DNA from: Desulfobacteraceae bacterium
Lineage (GTDB): Bacteria; Desulfobacterota; Desulfobacteria; Desulfobacterales; JACKCP01
Assembly: GCA_020633955.1 (NCBI GenBank)
Contig: JACKCP010000002.1
Location: 124,001 to 188,000 of the forward strand
Length of the DNA stretch: 64,000 nt
Direction of reading: 5' to 3'
The translations under genes and the position numbers were made by a program. Shown here piece by piece: positions 7,596 to 14,940 of the stretch (the stretch's first letter is position 1; the number at the start of each line of letters is the position of its first letter). Under the pieces are notes generated by a model. That model was not told the origin of the DNA and ran no database searches. It saw only the letters and a program-made list of their open reading frames with translations.

Positions 7596-9641
7596 TCATG
7601 ATAAAAGCACTTTGCTGATCTTTGATGAAAATTCATTTTTGGAAAAGGGCTTTCTTATAAACTCAATTCCTTTTTCCAGAACACCATGATCTGAAATAAC
7701 ATTTGAAGTATAGGCAGACATAAATATTATTTTAATATCAGGTATTATTTCCTTAATTTTTTCCGAAAGCTCTTTGCCGTTCATACCTGGCATGATCACA
7801 TCTGTAATTAGAAGCCTGACAGAGTTCTTATGCTTTACAGAAAGCTCAACAGCCTCTGCAGGCGAAGATGTCCCTATAACTGAATATCCAAGGGAAGATA
7901 AAATTTTTTCACCAAGATTAAGAATCATTTTTTCATCTTCAACAAGAAGAATTGTTTCCTTGTTGCCAAGCACAACCTGATTTTTCAGCTCTTCTTTAGT
8001 TTTTTCCCGGGAAGACAAAAATGCAGGAAAATAAATTTTAAAAGAAGTTCCCCTGCCCTTTTCACTGTATACATGTATAAATCCGCCGTTCTGTCTGACT
8101 ATTCCATAAACAGTAGAAAGACCAAGTCCGGTTCCCTTGCCCTTTTCCTTTGTTGTATAAAAAGGCTCAAATATATGCTTTTGTTCATCTTTTTCAATCC
8201 CCGCTCCTGTATCAGTAATTGAAAGCATAATATAGTTTCCAGGAGTAAACTCAGGATTAATCTGACAGTCTTCACTTGAAAAAACCACATTTTCTGTCTC
8301 AATTATAATACGCCCACCGCCTTCAATTGAATCTTTTGCATTGATGCATAAATTTGCAAGAATCTGATCTATCTGCATTGGATCAATTTTTACATGAAAA
8401 GGATTCTTGCATGGATTCCAGGCAAGCTCAATATCTTCACCAATGAGGCGGGCTAACATTTTAAGCATATCTGATATAACAGAATTTATATTCAGCTGCT
8501 GAGGAACAACATTTTGCTTTCTTGCAAAGACAAGCAGCTGTTTTGAAAGTTCTGCCGACCTTCTTGCCGCCATTTCAATTTCTTTCAAATGATCGGCAAC
8601 AGGATTTATGCTTCCGGTTTTTTCAAGTGCAAGCTCGCAATTTCCCATTATTACGCTAAGCATGTTGTTAAAGTCATGGGCAACCCCTCCGGCAAGTCTT
8701 CCAATGGCCTCCATTCTTCCTGCATGTGCAAACTGCTCTTCAAGTTTTTTGTTAAGCTCCTGTGCCTGCTTCCTTACTACAGTTTCAAAAGCAAGATCAG
8801 CAAGCTGTTCTATCACAGCAAGGTCATAATCATCGTAATAATCATCCTTGTTGCCAACTCCTAAAACGGCCTTTATTTTGTCACCTCTTATAACGGGTAC
8901 AACAAGCTCCCTTTTCAAAGGAACATGGCCTTCAGGAACCCCTTTCCTTCCCTTCGCCTTACTGTAATCATTGTGAATAACTGATTTTCTCATCCTGATA
9001 CTGTCAACCCATATTCCGGCATTTTCTACAGGATAATGCCTTCCCTCTGCACAGGCTTGACATAGTTTAAGAGTGTTTGTTGACCATGTACTGAGCTGCA
9101 AAGATTTTTCATCTTCATCAACAAAATGGTAAAAACCAATTTTGCTGCCTGTAAGAGACTCTGCCTCATCAAGAAACTCCCTCAGAAGCTCCTTTGAGTT
9201 ATGATTTGATGAATATTCCAGAATTCTGAGAAGAGCATCTCTTGAATCTTTGTATTTTTTCAGCTGATTATGATAAGAAGAAACATCAGATAAAAAAACT
9301 CCTGCACCGTAAAGATGATTATTTTCATCGGTCAAAGGAAAAGCCGTAACTTTATAACATGACTCAGAGTTTTTTAAAGCTGATTGCGCAGTATAGAATT
9401 TGATTTCAGATTCAAAACTATCCTTTAAATCAAAAACCTTTGAGACAGGACATCCCCTGTTATCAGCATTGCATCTTACAAGATCACACCCCCTTTTTCC
9501 TGCAACGCACCTGTCATTTATGCCAACAAACCTGCAATAGGAATCATTAGCCCATAACAGACTGTAATCTTTTAAAAAAAATGCCACTGGAGAAGTAAAA
9601 CTTTCAAAAATACGGTATTCCCGGATCTCTTTAATTTTCAT
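7596..9641 (-). CDS. Hybrid sensor histidine kinase (PAS-GAF-HisKA-HATPase-REC)
   Basis: A 681-residue cytoplasmic kinase. An N-terminal PAS-like domain (about 10-125) holds several cysteines (residues 36-64). A GAF domain follows (about 150-295), then HisKA with the phospho-accepting His near 322 (GGVAHDFNNM), a HATPase domain (420-535; DTGAGIEKDEQ, GLGLSTVYGIV) and a C-terminal receiver with Asp near 613 (LLITDVIMPGMNG). There is no membrane segment. The terminal receiver without an output domain suggests phosphorelay or feedback. The signal is unknown; the cysteine-rich PAS could be redox- or metal-sensing. No partner regulator is adjacent. Confidence 0.93.
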   Translation of the reverse strand: MKIKEIREYRIFESFTSPVAFFLKDYSLLWANDSYCRFVGINDRCVAGKRGCDLVRCNADNRGCPVSKVFDLKDSFESEIKFYTAQSALKNSESCYKVTAFPLTDENNHLYGAGVFLSDVSSYHNQLKKYKDSRDALLRILEYSSNHNSKELLREFLDEAESLTGSKIGFYHFVDEDEKSLQLSTWSTNTLKLCQACAEGRHYPVENAGIWVDSIRMRKSVIHNDYSKAKGRKGVPEGHVPLKRELVVPVIRGDKIKAVLGVGNKDDYYDDYDLAVIEQLADLAFETVVRKQAQELNKKLEEQFAHAGRMEAIGRLAGGVAHDFNNMLSVIMGNCELALEKTGSINPVADHLKEIEMAARRSAELSKQLLVFARKQNVVPQQLNINSVISDMLKMLARLIGEDIELAWNPCKNPFHVKIDPMQIDQILANLCINAKDSIEGGGRIIIETENVVFSSEDCQINPEFTPGNYIMLSITDTGAGIEKDEQKHIFEPFYTTKEKGKGTGLGLSTVYGIVRQNGGFIHVYSEKGRGTSFKIYFPAFLSSREKTKEELKNQVVLGNKETILLVEDEKMILNLGEKILSSLGYSVIGTSSPAEAVELSVKHKNSVRLLITDVIMPGMNGKELSEKIKEIIPDIKIIFMSAYTSNVISDHGVLEKGIEFIRKPFSKNEFSSKISKVLLS

Positions 9642-9689
9642 TTACCCCACCTGAATTTTATGCTGAATGATTATATCAATAGTAAAAAA

Positions 9690-9845
9690 ATAACTGTTCA
9701 GCTTAGAACGGCTGCTGCATTCTTTCTGAGCCTCATTCTCGCTTAAGCTCCCAGGCAGGAGATAAAAAACTCCTGAAACCGGCTCAGAAAAAATACTGTA
9801 TCCGTCGCCAAAATGCCTTTTTCTCAGTCTTTAAGCTGAATAGTT
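9690..9845. repeat. Dispersed MITE-like repeat A, copy 2
   Basis: This is the fullest copy. It is bounded by AACTGTTCAGCTTAGAAC and AAGCTGAATAGTTAC, which are inverted relative to one another. Inside, CTGAGCC and GGCTCAG flank a stem of GGCAGGAG and CTCCTG. About 155 bp, non-coding, and related in reverse orientation to 54810-54962. Confidence 0.75.
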
Positions 9846-10034
9846 ACAAAAATTTTTCTTTTTCTACATTCTATGTCTCACGTAAATAAAAATCATATAT
9901 CCCTGAACAAAAACGCTTACCGTCCAACAACTCAGTGCATAAGGTTAAATTTATCACTTAAACTGCTTAAAGAACTATTTTTTGCAAGATACTTGTTTTT
10001 TTAAAAAATATTCAAGAAAGGAAACATTAATTCT

Positions 10035-10175
10035 CGACTGAATGAAAACCGGCTTTTTTGCAAGTTTTAAAGTCAGATTAAATTTAACCCCAAAATATTA
10101 TATATTCCAACGGTAAAATTTTACATCTTCCATAAATGAACAAAAAATTCAAATTTTCAGCCAGTAACTAATAAT
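10035..10175. repeat. Dispersed repeat C, copy 2
   Basis: AAACCGGCTTTTTTG, AGTCAGATTAAA, CCCCAAAATATT, GGTAAAATTTTACA and AATGAACAAAAAA follow the order of copy 1 (4826-4975). With repeat A copy 2 it accounts for much of the 620-bp spacer 9642-10262, in which no gene is seen. Confidence 0.45.
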
Positions 10176-10262
10176 AATAAAACAGAATAACCATGCTGTT
10201 TCAGTTATTATGTCAGATCTTTAAAAACTTATTTTTCGATATTAATATAGTTTTATACTAAT

Positions 10263-11339
10263 TTAAATTTTTTTTATGATATTTTTTATTTTTTTGCCTT
10301 CTACAGCCTCAAGGAACTCCTGCCCAAGCTCATGGCTTTTTTCTTTTGCTTTTTCCCAGAATTGAATTCTTTCATCATCTTTTCCGTAAAATCTGTTAAA
10401 ATCCTTCCTGTCCGGGATTCTTTTATATGGAAGACCTGAGACAAACTCCGGCGAAGGAGCAAGAAGAAGAACATTTTTTAAATCCTCTTTGCCAGCTCTT
10501 CTCCAGAAAAGCTTTTTATCAAACCAGCCTGGGATTATCTCATTGTAAAAATGGTGGTATAGAACTATTTTTCCATCATTGACACCTCCCGTAAAATCAA
10601 AAACAGGATGATAGTCAATTATTCCGCCGTCCCTGTAAACACCTTCAGGAGCTCCTTCTATATCCTCTATTCCATTCATGACAACGGGAATTGAACCGGA
10701 TGCAAGAAGAGCTTTTTTAAAATTCTTTTTATCAAGTGAGACCTTGTTCAATGGAAAGCTGTTTACAGATAAAAATGGAGGGCTTGTTCTTTTATCGTAA
10801 AAAAAAGTCCTTTCAAAATATCTGCCAATGTTTTCCCTTTTAACCAGGTTGGATATGGCAGCTTTTAAAAGGGCACCTGACTGGTAAACAAGTTCTTTTC
10901 TTGCAGTATTGCCAAGACATCTGACAGCTGAAAATGAAATTCTGAAAACAGGATGAGTCAGAATTTCATCTATTTTAACATCATCAAGAAATGAATCTAC
11001 TATATATTCTGCAGTTTTTGATACTTCATCCGGTGTTGTTTTCCTGCCGTATCTCTGATTTATGTAAAGATCTGCTAAAAGATCAAAGCTTTTTTTACAG
11101 TCTTTCTGACATGCAGCAGCAAACTTCCATGCTCCTATTGATGTTCCAAAAAAATGAACGGGCTTTTTTGTCTTAATCAGCCAGTCTCCGAAAACAGCCC
11201 TGTCAAGCCCATAAATTGAAAGCCATTTTGCAGCTCCAGATGCAGAAACACATACCTTAACATCTTCAGGAGAAAGCCCGTTTTCCATTATCTGTGAATA
11301 TGCATTTTCCCCGGCTAAAAATAATAGATTATTACCCAT
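10263..11339 (-). CDS. Patatin-like phospholipase family protein
   Basis: A 358-residue protein with the patatin Ser-Asp dyad: S67 in FGTSIGAW (G-x-S-x-G) and D237 in YRDGGIID (D-G-G). An oxyanion-type Gly/Ser-rich turn lies near residues 32-36 (SASGAAKWL). Patatins hydrolyse acyl esters of membrane lipids. The middle (75-210) is divergent, so the substrate cannot be given. It is the last gene of a minus-strand cluster, 2 bp after the thioesterase gene, which fits a lipid/acyl-CoA theme. No signal peptide. Confidence 0.85.
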   Translation of the reverse strand: MGNNLLFLAGENAYSQIMENGLSPEDVKVCVSASGAAKWLSIYGLDRAVFGDWLIKTKKPVHFFGTSIGAWKFAAACQKDCKKSFDLLADLYINQRYGRKTTPDEVSKTAEYIVDSFLDDVKIDEILTHPVFRISFSAVRCLGNTARKELVYQSGALLKAAISNLVKRENIGRYFERTFFYDKRTSPPFLSVNSFPLNKVSLDKKNFKKALLASGSIPVVMNGIEDIEGAPEGVYRDGGIIDYHPVFDFTGGVNDGKIVLYHHFYNEIIPGWFDKKLFWRRAGKEDLKNVLLLAPSPEFVSGLPYKRIPDRKDFNRFYGKDDERIQFWEKAKEKSHELGQEFLEAVEGKKIKNIIKKI

Positions 11340-11341
11340 GA

Positions 11342-11824
11342 TTATTTAAACATTCCTTCCATTTCGTTCAAAAGATCTTCTGGAACAATTTTCAGATTTT
11401 TAAAACTATCAGGATCAAAAAGAGCAAATGAAGCTGTTGCCCTTGCGCATGCTTCATTTTTTTCATTTAAAATTTCGCTTTTCATTACTGCGGTTCTAGA
11501 CCCAGGCTGCTCATGAATCCATCCATTGGACAATACCTTTTTTTCAATATAAACCGGTTTTAAAAACTCAATCTCCATTGACCGTGTCAGAATAAATTTT
11601 CTAAAAAAATGAATTGCGGCCCAAGACATGGTTTCATCAAGAATTGTTGCAATTATACCACCATGTGCAAGGGTTGCCCATCCCCTGTGATGGGGAGCAA
11701 TTATATTTTCAGATCTGACAATTTTACCGTTGCTTTCAAATGACATCTTGAGACCGCAGTTGTTCTCCCTGCCGCATGCAAAGCATTTTAAATCAACATT
11801 TTCGATTTTATACCAGTCATCCAT
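11342..11824 (-). CDS. PaaI-family hotdog thioesterase
   Basis: A 160-residue single hotdog domain. The N-terminal CFACGRENNCGLKMSF motif and the central AHGGIIATILDETMSW motif, with the catalytic-type Asp/Glu, are typical of PaaI/YbgC-like acyl-CoA thioesterases. The Cys-x2-C-x5-C at the start recurs in a subset of this family. Preceded by a GGAG site, and lies between the outer-membrane protein gene and the patatin gene in a four-gene minus-strand cluster. Acyl substrate unknown. Confidence 0.88.
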   Translation of the reverse strand: MDDWYKIENVDLKCFACGRENNCGLKMSFESNGKIVRSENIIAPHHRGWATLAHGGIIATILDETMSWAAIHFFRKFILTRSMEIEFLKPVYIEKKVLSNGWIHEQPGSRTAVMKSEILNEKNEACARATASFALFDPDSFKNLKIVPEDLLNEMEGMFK

Positions 11825-11839
11825 ACAGCTCCAATCTGA

Positions 11840-12436
11840 CTAAAATCTTATTTTATATCCAAAAAGGAAGTTATGGTCTTCTTTATCCCATTCATAACCC
11901 TTTTCTTCAAAATCAGCCTTAATATACCTGTATTCAAGAATAATTGCAGCATTTCCCATTATATGTAAATTCATGTTAAGCCTTCCTTCAAAATAATCTT
12001 CGCCGTCATCCCAGGTCAATGGCTCAGGTGAAAAAGAAAGCTCTGCACCAAAGGATACAGGAATATTTATGGGATTTACTTCTGAAGGGAGATCATAATC
12101 CATACCAAGAAGAAAGCAGATAGAAGCAAGCTGGCTTGATAAACTGGAGTTTTTTTCCGCATCGGCATAAACCCCTCTAAAACCAAGCTTATATCTTGCT
12201 CCAGGCATGAAATCATCTGACTTTACTCCAAGGTCAGCACTGAACAGCTCAAATTCATCGGACTTATATGCAGCTTCAACTCCAGCTTCCATATATCCGT
12301 AGTCAATTTTATCAATATATGCCACGCGCCCGTCCACTGTAGAATTATTTGCATAAAGAAAAGCTTCTATATTCATTGCATTTGCACTTACACAAAAAGA
12401 TGCTGCAAACAAAATAGTCAAAAAAATTTTTTTCAT
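11840..12436 (-). CDS. YfaZ-like outer-membrane beta-barrel protein
   Basis: A 198-residue protein with a clear Sec signal peptide (residues 1-20, cleaved after SANA). The mature part alternates polar and hydrophobic residues in strands, repeats Y-x-Y/G-x-R patterns, and ends with the aromatic KIRF typical of outer-membrane beta-barrels. The layout resembles YfaZ-type barrels; function is unknown. The AAGGAG ribosome site is good. It sits 12 bp after the DUF1847 gene on the same strand. Confidence 0.65.
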   Translation of the reverse strand: MKKIFLTILFAASFCVSANAMNIEAFLYANNSTVDGRVAYIDKIDYGYMEAGVEAAYKSDEFELFSADLGVKSDDFMPGARYKLGFRGVYADAEKNSSLSSQLASICFLLGMDYDLPSEVNPINIPVSFGAELSFSPEPLTWDDGEDYFEGRLNMNLHIMGNAAIILEYRYIKADFEEKGYEWDKEDHNFLFGYKIRF

Positions 12437-12447
12437 TCTGAATCTCC

Positions 12448-13065
12448 TTATTTTTTCAAAAAATTATAATAAGTATCCAATGTATATACAGGTCCAAGGG
12501 GATTATGTGCTGCGACCTTGTCCTTGACAGCAAATACAGTACACATGGCATTACTGTATTTCATAAAAATTGAATCGTGTCCAACGCAAAGCCCTACGAC
12601 AATATTCCATTCAGTTTCAGCCTTATTTAAAGCAGCGGCCTGAAGATATGGATTACAAAAACTCTTATTGTTTTTATCTTCTGTATTTTCTATGAAATCA
12701 GACTTTTTCAGATTACCGCATGAGCAGATTACAGAATTTACAACAAAACCTTTTGCTTCAAAAAGATTTTGAATAATCTCTGCTTCTTTTTTCAAACCTG
12801 AGCAAAAAGCAATACCAATTTTTTGGTATCCCATCTTTTCTGCAACATAAAGGGTTTCCTCAATTCTTGTTTTTCCTGGTCCTTTAATATCAGAAGAAAT
12901 TTTATAAATCCTATCTATTTGAGGATTCAAATACTCTTTTTTTATCTCTTCCCGATACTCCTGAAATTGCTTTGTTGGACAGTCTTTAATGAATTTTTCC
13001 CCGGAGGAACAAAGCCGGTCTCTTTTTTCAAAGGGACATATGGAACATTTTGGATTGTAACTCAT
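12448..13065 (-). CDS. DUF1847 putative metal-binding protein
   Basis: A 205-residue protein with Cys-rich segments: C-x2-C near residue 6 (KCSICPF), later C-x-C (VICSCGN) and further Cys near SFCNPYLQA. The motif GLCVGHDSIFMKYSNA and the ending HNPLGPVYTLDTYY are distinctive of DUF1847, predicted to bind metal or an iron-sulfur cluster. No enzyme activity is established. It is the first gene of the four-gene minus-strand cluster with the barrel, thioesterase and patatin genes. Confidence 0.85.
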   Translation of the reverse strand: MSYNPKCSICPFEKRDRLCSSGEKFIKDCPTKQFQEYREEIKKEYLNPQIDRIYKISSDIKGPGKTRIEETLYVAEKMGYQKIGIAFCSGLKKEAEIIQNLFEAKGFVVNSVICSCGNLKKSDFIENTEDKNNKSFCNPYLQAAALNKAETEWNIVVGLCVGHDSIFMKYSNAMCTVFAVKDKVAAHNPLGPVYTLDTYYNFLKK

Positions 13066-13482
13066 TTTTAAAATCCGATTTTATTAAATTCAAAAACATA
13101 ATCTTATTTAAACCTGAACGGAGCTTTTTTCAAATTTGGCAATATTACTTTAAACCATATCTCCTGATACAGCGTGATACTGCAGGCCAGACAGATCTGT
13201 AATACCATCATGACTTTATATTCGGCCAATCACTATTCAAGGATTTAACCAAAAACCAAAGTCAAGGAATTTACAATACTATAATCTGGTGCTGTTTCAA
13301 GCATAAAACAATTTATAATTAATTTTTTCCTTTTTAACTTTAATAAACGATCAGGCAAAGCCATATTCCTGTAACACAAAAAGGAAAAGCAGCCAAAATC
13401 ATATTCTGACTGCTTTTTTATTTCAGAGACTGCTGCAAAATCAGTTTGTGTACAGGCAATCCCAAAGTTTTTAACTCATATT
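13066..13482. other. Intergenic region without a recognised gene
   Basis: About 415 bp, A+T-rich. It contains GGCCAATCACTATTCAAGG (13213-13231), resembling the tail of repeat C copy 1, and a hairpin at 13385-13419. No open frame with coding features was found. Confidence 0.6.
13385..13419 (-). terminator. Probable terminator of the universal stress protein gene
   Basis: AAAAGCAG (13385-13392) pairs with CTGCTTTT (13410-13417) and is flanked by A/T runs on both sides. It lies about 60 bp beyond the stop of the minus-strand universal stress protein gene. Confidence 0.5.
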
Positions 13483-13986
13483 TCAGCTTCTTTTTAAGGG
13501 CACCAGAAGAACGGGTATTTTAGATTTTCTCAAAACCCCCCTTGACACACTTCCAACAAGAAGTTCCTCCAGCCTTCCATGTCCATGAGTTGCCATTACC
13601 AGCAAATCAAAATCTTCTTCAGCTGTTTTAAGAATTTCAGTAACAGGATGCCCAATTTTTACAATTATATCTGAAAAAGACACATTGTCATTATTTTTGA
13701 CAAAGGGCTCCATATCCTTTGAGGTCTGATCAATTCTTTCCTTTACAGATCTTTTTGCATTCTCAAATCTTTCTGTTTCCATCTCCTTCCATTTATCAAA
13801 CCCAAAATACAACTCCATTTCAACCCCTGTACTCAGAGACAATTCTTCAAATACATTTGGAACAACATGGATGGTTGTCATGTGAGCACCATATTGACTG
13901 GAAAGACTTATTGCATATTTCATGGCTTCTCTTGCGGCTTCTGACAAATCTGTTGCATAAAGTATTTTTTTAACTGGTCTAAACAT
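13483..13986 (-). CDS. Universal stress protein (UspA family)
   Basis: A 167-residue single Usp domain. It begins with KKILYATDLSEAAREAMKYA and carries the ATP-binding pattern G-x2-G-x9-G-S near the C-terminus (ATHGHGRLEELLVGSVSRG), so an ATP-binding type is likely. Such proteins respond to starvation and stress. An excellent AGGAGG ribosome site fixes the start. A central insert (65-100) is rich in charged residues. Single gene. Confidence 0.93.
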   Translation of the reverse strand: MFRPVKKILYATDLSEAAREAMKYAISLSSQYGAHMTTIHVVPNVFEELSLSTGVEMELYFGFDKWKEMETERFENAKRSVKERIDQTSKDMEPFVKNNDNVSFSDIIVKIGHPVTEILKTAEEDFDLLVMATHGHGRLEELLVGSVSRGVLRKSKIPVLLVPLKRS

Positions 13987-14099
13987 TTTGACCTCCTTTC
14001 AGGATACAATCTGAGAAAAATTAATTTTTTTGATATTTTTTAAAACTATAGCATCTTTGACTAAATTGCATACTGAAAATATATAAGATGGAAATAAAA

Positions 14100-14130
14100 A
14101 AAGCCTTTAGGGAAATTCCCTAAAGGCTTT
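14100..14130 (-). terminator. Rho-independent terminator of tRNA unit 1
   Basis: A perfect 15-bp stem pairs AAAGCCTTTAGGGAA with TTCCCTAAAGGCTTT around a 1-nt centre. On the minus strand it is followed by a T-run, just past tRNA-Asp copy 1. Confidence 0.9.
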
Positions 14131-14141
14131 GTATTCTTAAG

Positions 14142-14218
14142 TGGCGGGAGCGACGAGACTCGAACTCGCGACCTCCGGCGTGACAGGCCGGCGTTCTAAC
14201 CAGCTGAACTACGCCCCC
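14142..14218 (-). tRNA. tRNA-Asp(GUC), copy 1
   Basis: 77 nt with acceptor stem GGGGGCG/CGCTCCC, discriminator G and encoded CCA. The anticodon loop is CTGTCAC with anticodon GTC. The T-arm GAGTTCGAGTCTC is intact. Paired with tRNA-Val copy 1, 20 bp upstream on the same strand. Confidence 0.97.
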
Positions 14219-14238
14219 GCTTAAAAAGGTTAATTTGA

Positions 14239-14314
14239 TGGTGGGCGAAACAGGGCTCGAACCTGTGACCCTCGGCTTGTAAGGCCGATGCTCTCCCAAC
14301 TGAGCTATTCGCCC
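14239..14314 (-). tRNA. tRNA-Val(UAC), copy 1
   Basis: 76 nt with acceptor GGGCGAA/TTCGCCC, discriminator A and encoded CCA. The anticodon loop is CTTACAA with anticodon TAC. Identical to the copy at 14605. Confidence 0.97.
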
Positions 14315-14465
14315 GTTCAAATCAACGAATCTCTTTTATGATTATTTATATTAAAAGTCAACAACTATTATAATATTTTTTTAATAAAAATAAAACAAAG
14401 AACTTTTGGCACAATTTTCAAGTACTGTACAAAAAAAATTCAGACAAAACACACTGCCAAACAAA

Positions 14466-14496
14466 AAAGCCTTTAAGGAATTTCCTTAAAGGCTTT
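14466..14496 (-). terminator. Rho-independent terminator of tRNA unit 2
   Basis: The stem pairs AAAGCCTTTAAGGAA with TTCCTTAAAGGCTTT, followed on the minus strand by T's. It is nearly the same as the terminator at 14100, so it was duplicated with the tRNA pair. Confidence 0.9.
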
Positions 14497-14507
14497 GTAT
14501 TCTTAAG

Positions 14508-14584
14508 TGGCGGGAGCGACGAGACTCGAACTCGCGACCTCCGGCGTGACAGGCCGGCGTTCTAACCAGCTGAACTACGCCCCC
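14508..14584 (-). tRNA. tRNA-Asp(GUC), copy 2
   Basis: Identical in sequence to copy 1 (14142-14218), with the same flanking TTAAG and downstream hairpin. Confidence 0.97.
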
Positions 14585-14604
14585 GCTTAAAAAGGCTTAT
14601 CTGA

Positions 14605-14680
14605 TGGTGGGCGAAACAGGGCTCGAACCTGTGACCCTCGGCTTGTAAGGCCGATGCTCTCCCAACTGAGCTATTCGCCC
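14605..14680 (-). tRNA. tRNA-Val(UAC), copy 2
   Basis: Identical to copy 1 (14239-14314). It is the first gene of the duplicated Val-Asp-terminator unit; the repeat period is 366 bp. The 14681-14940 spacer upstream shows no gene. Confidence 0.97.
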
Positions 14681-14940
14681 TCAGACAAACGAAAGTATAT
14701 TTACGCTTGTTTCAAAAAGAAGTCAATATATATTTCATTTTTTTTCAAATTAAAAATCACTTTAAAACCACAACATTCTTTAAATGAAGACTTTTACAAA
14801 AAATCAGGACAGTTACAAACTCAACAAAAAAAGTTCTTTTTGAAACCTTATCCAGACTAACAATTATAATCCTAAAAATATCAGCTTTTATACTTTATAC
14901 ACTGAAGAAGAATATATTTTACAAGCAGCCTGAACTCCTG

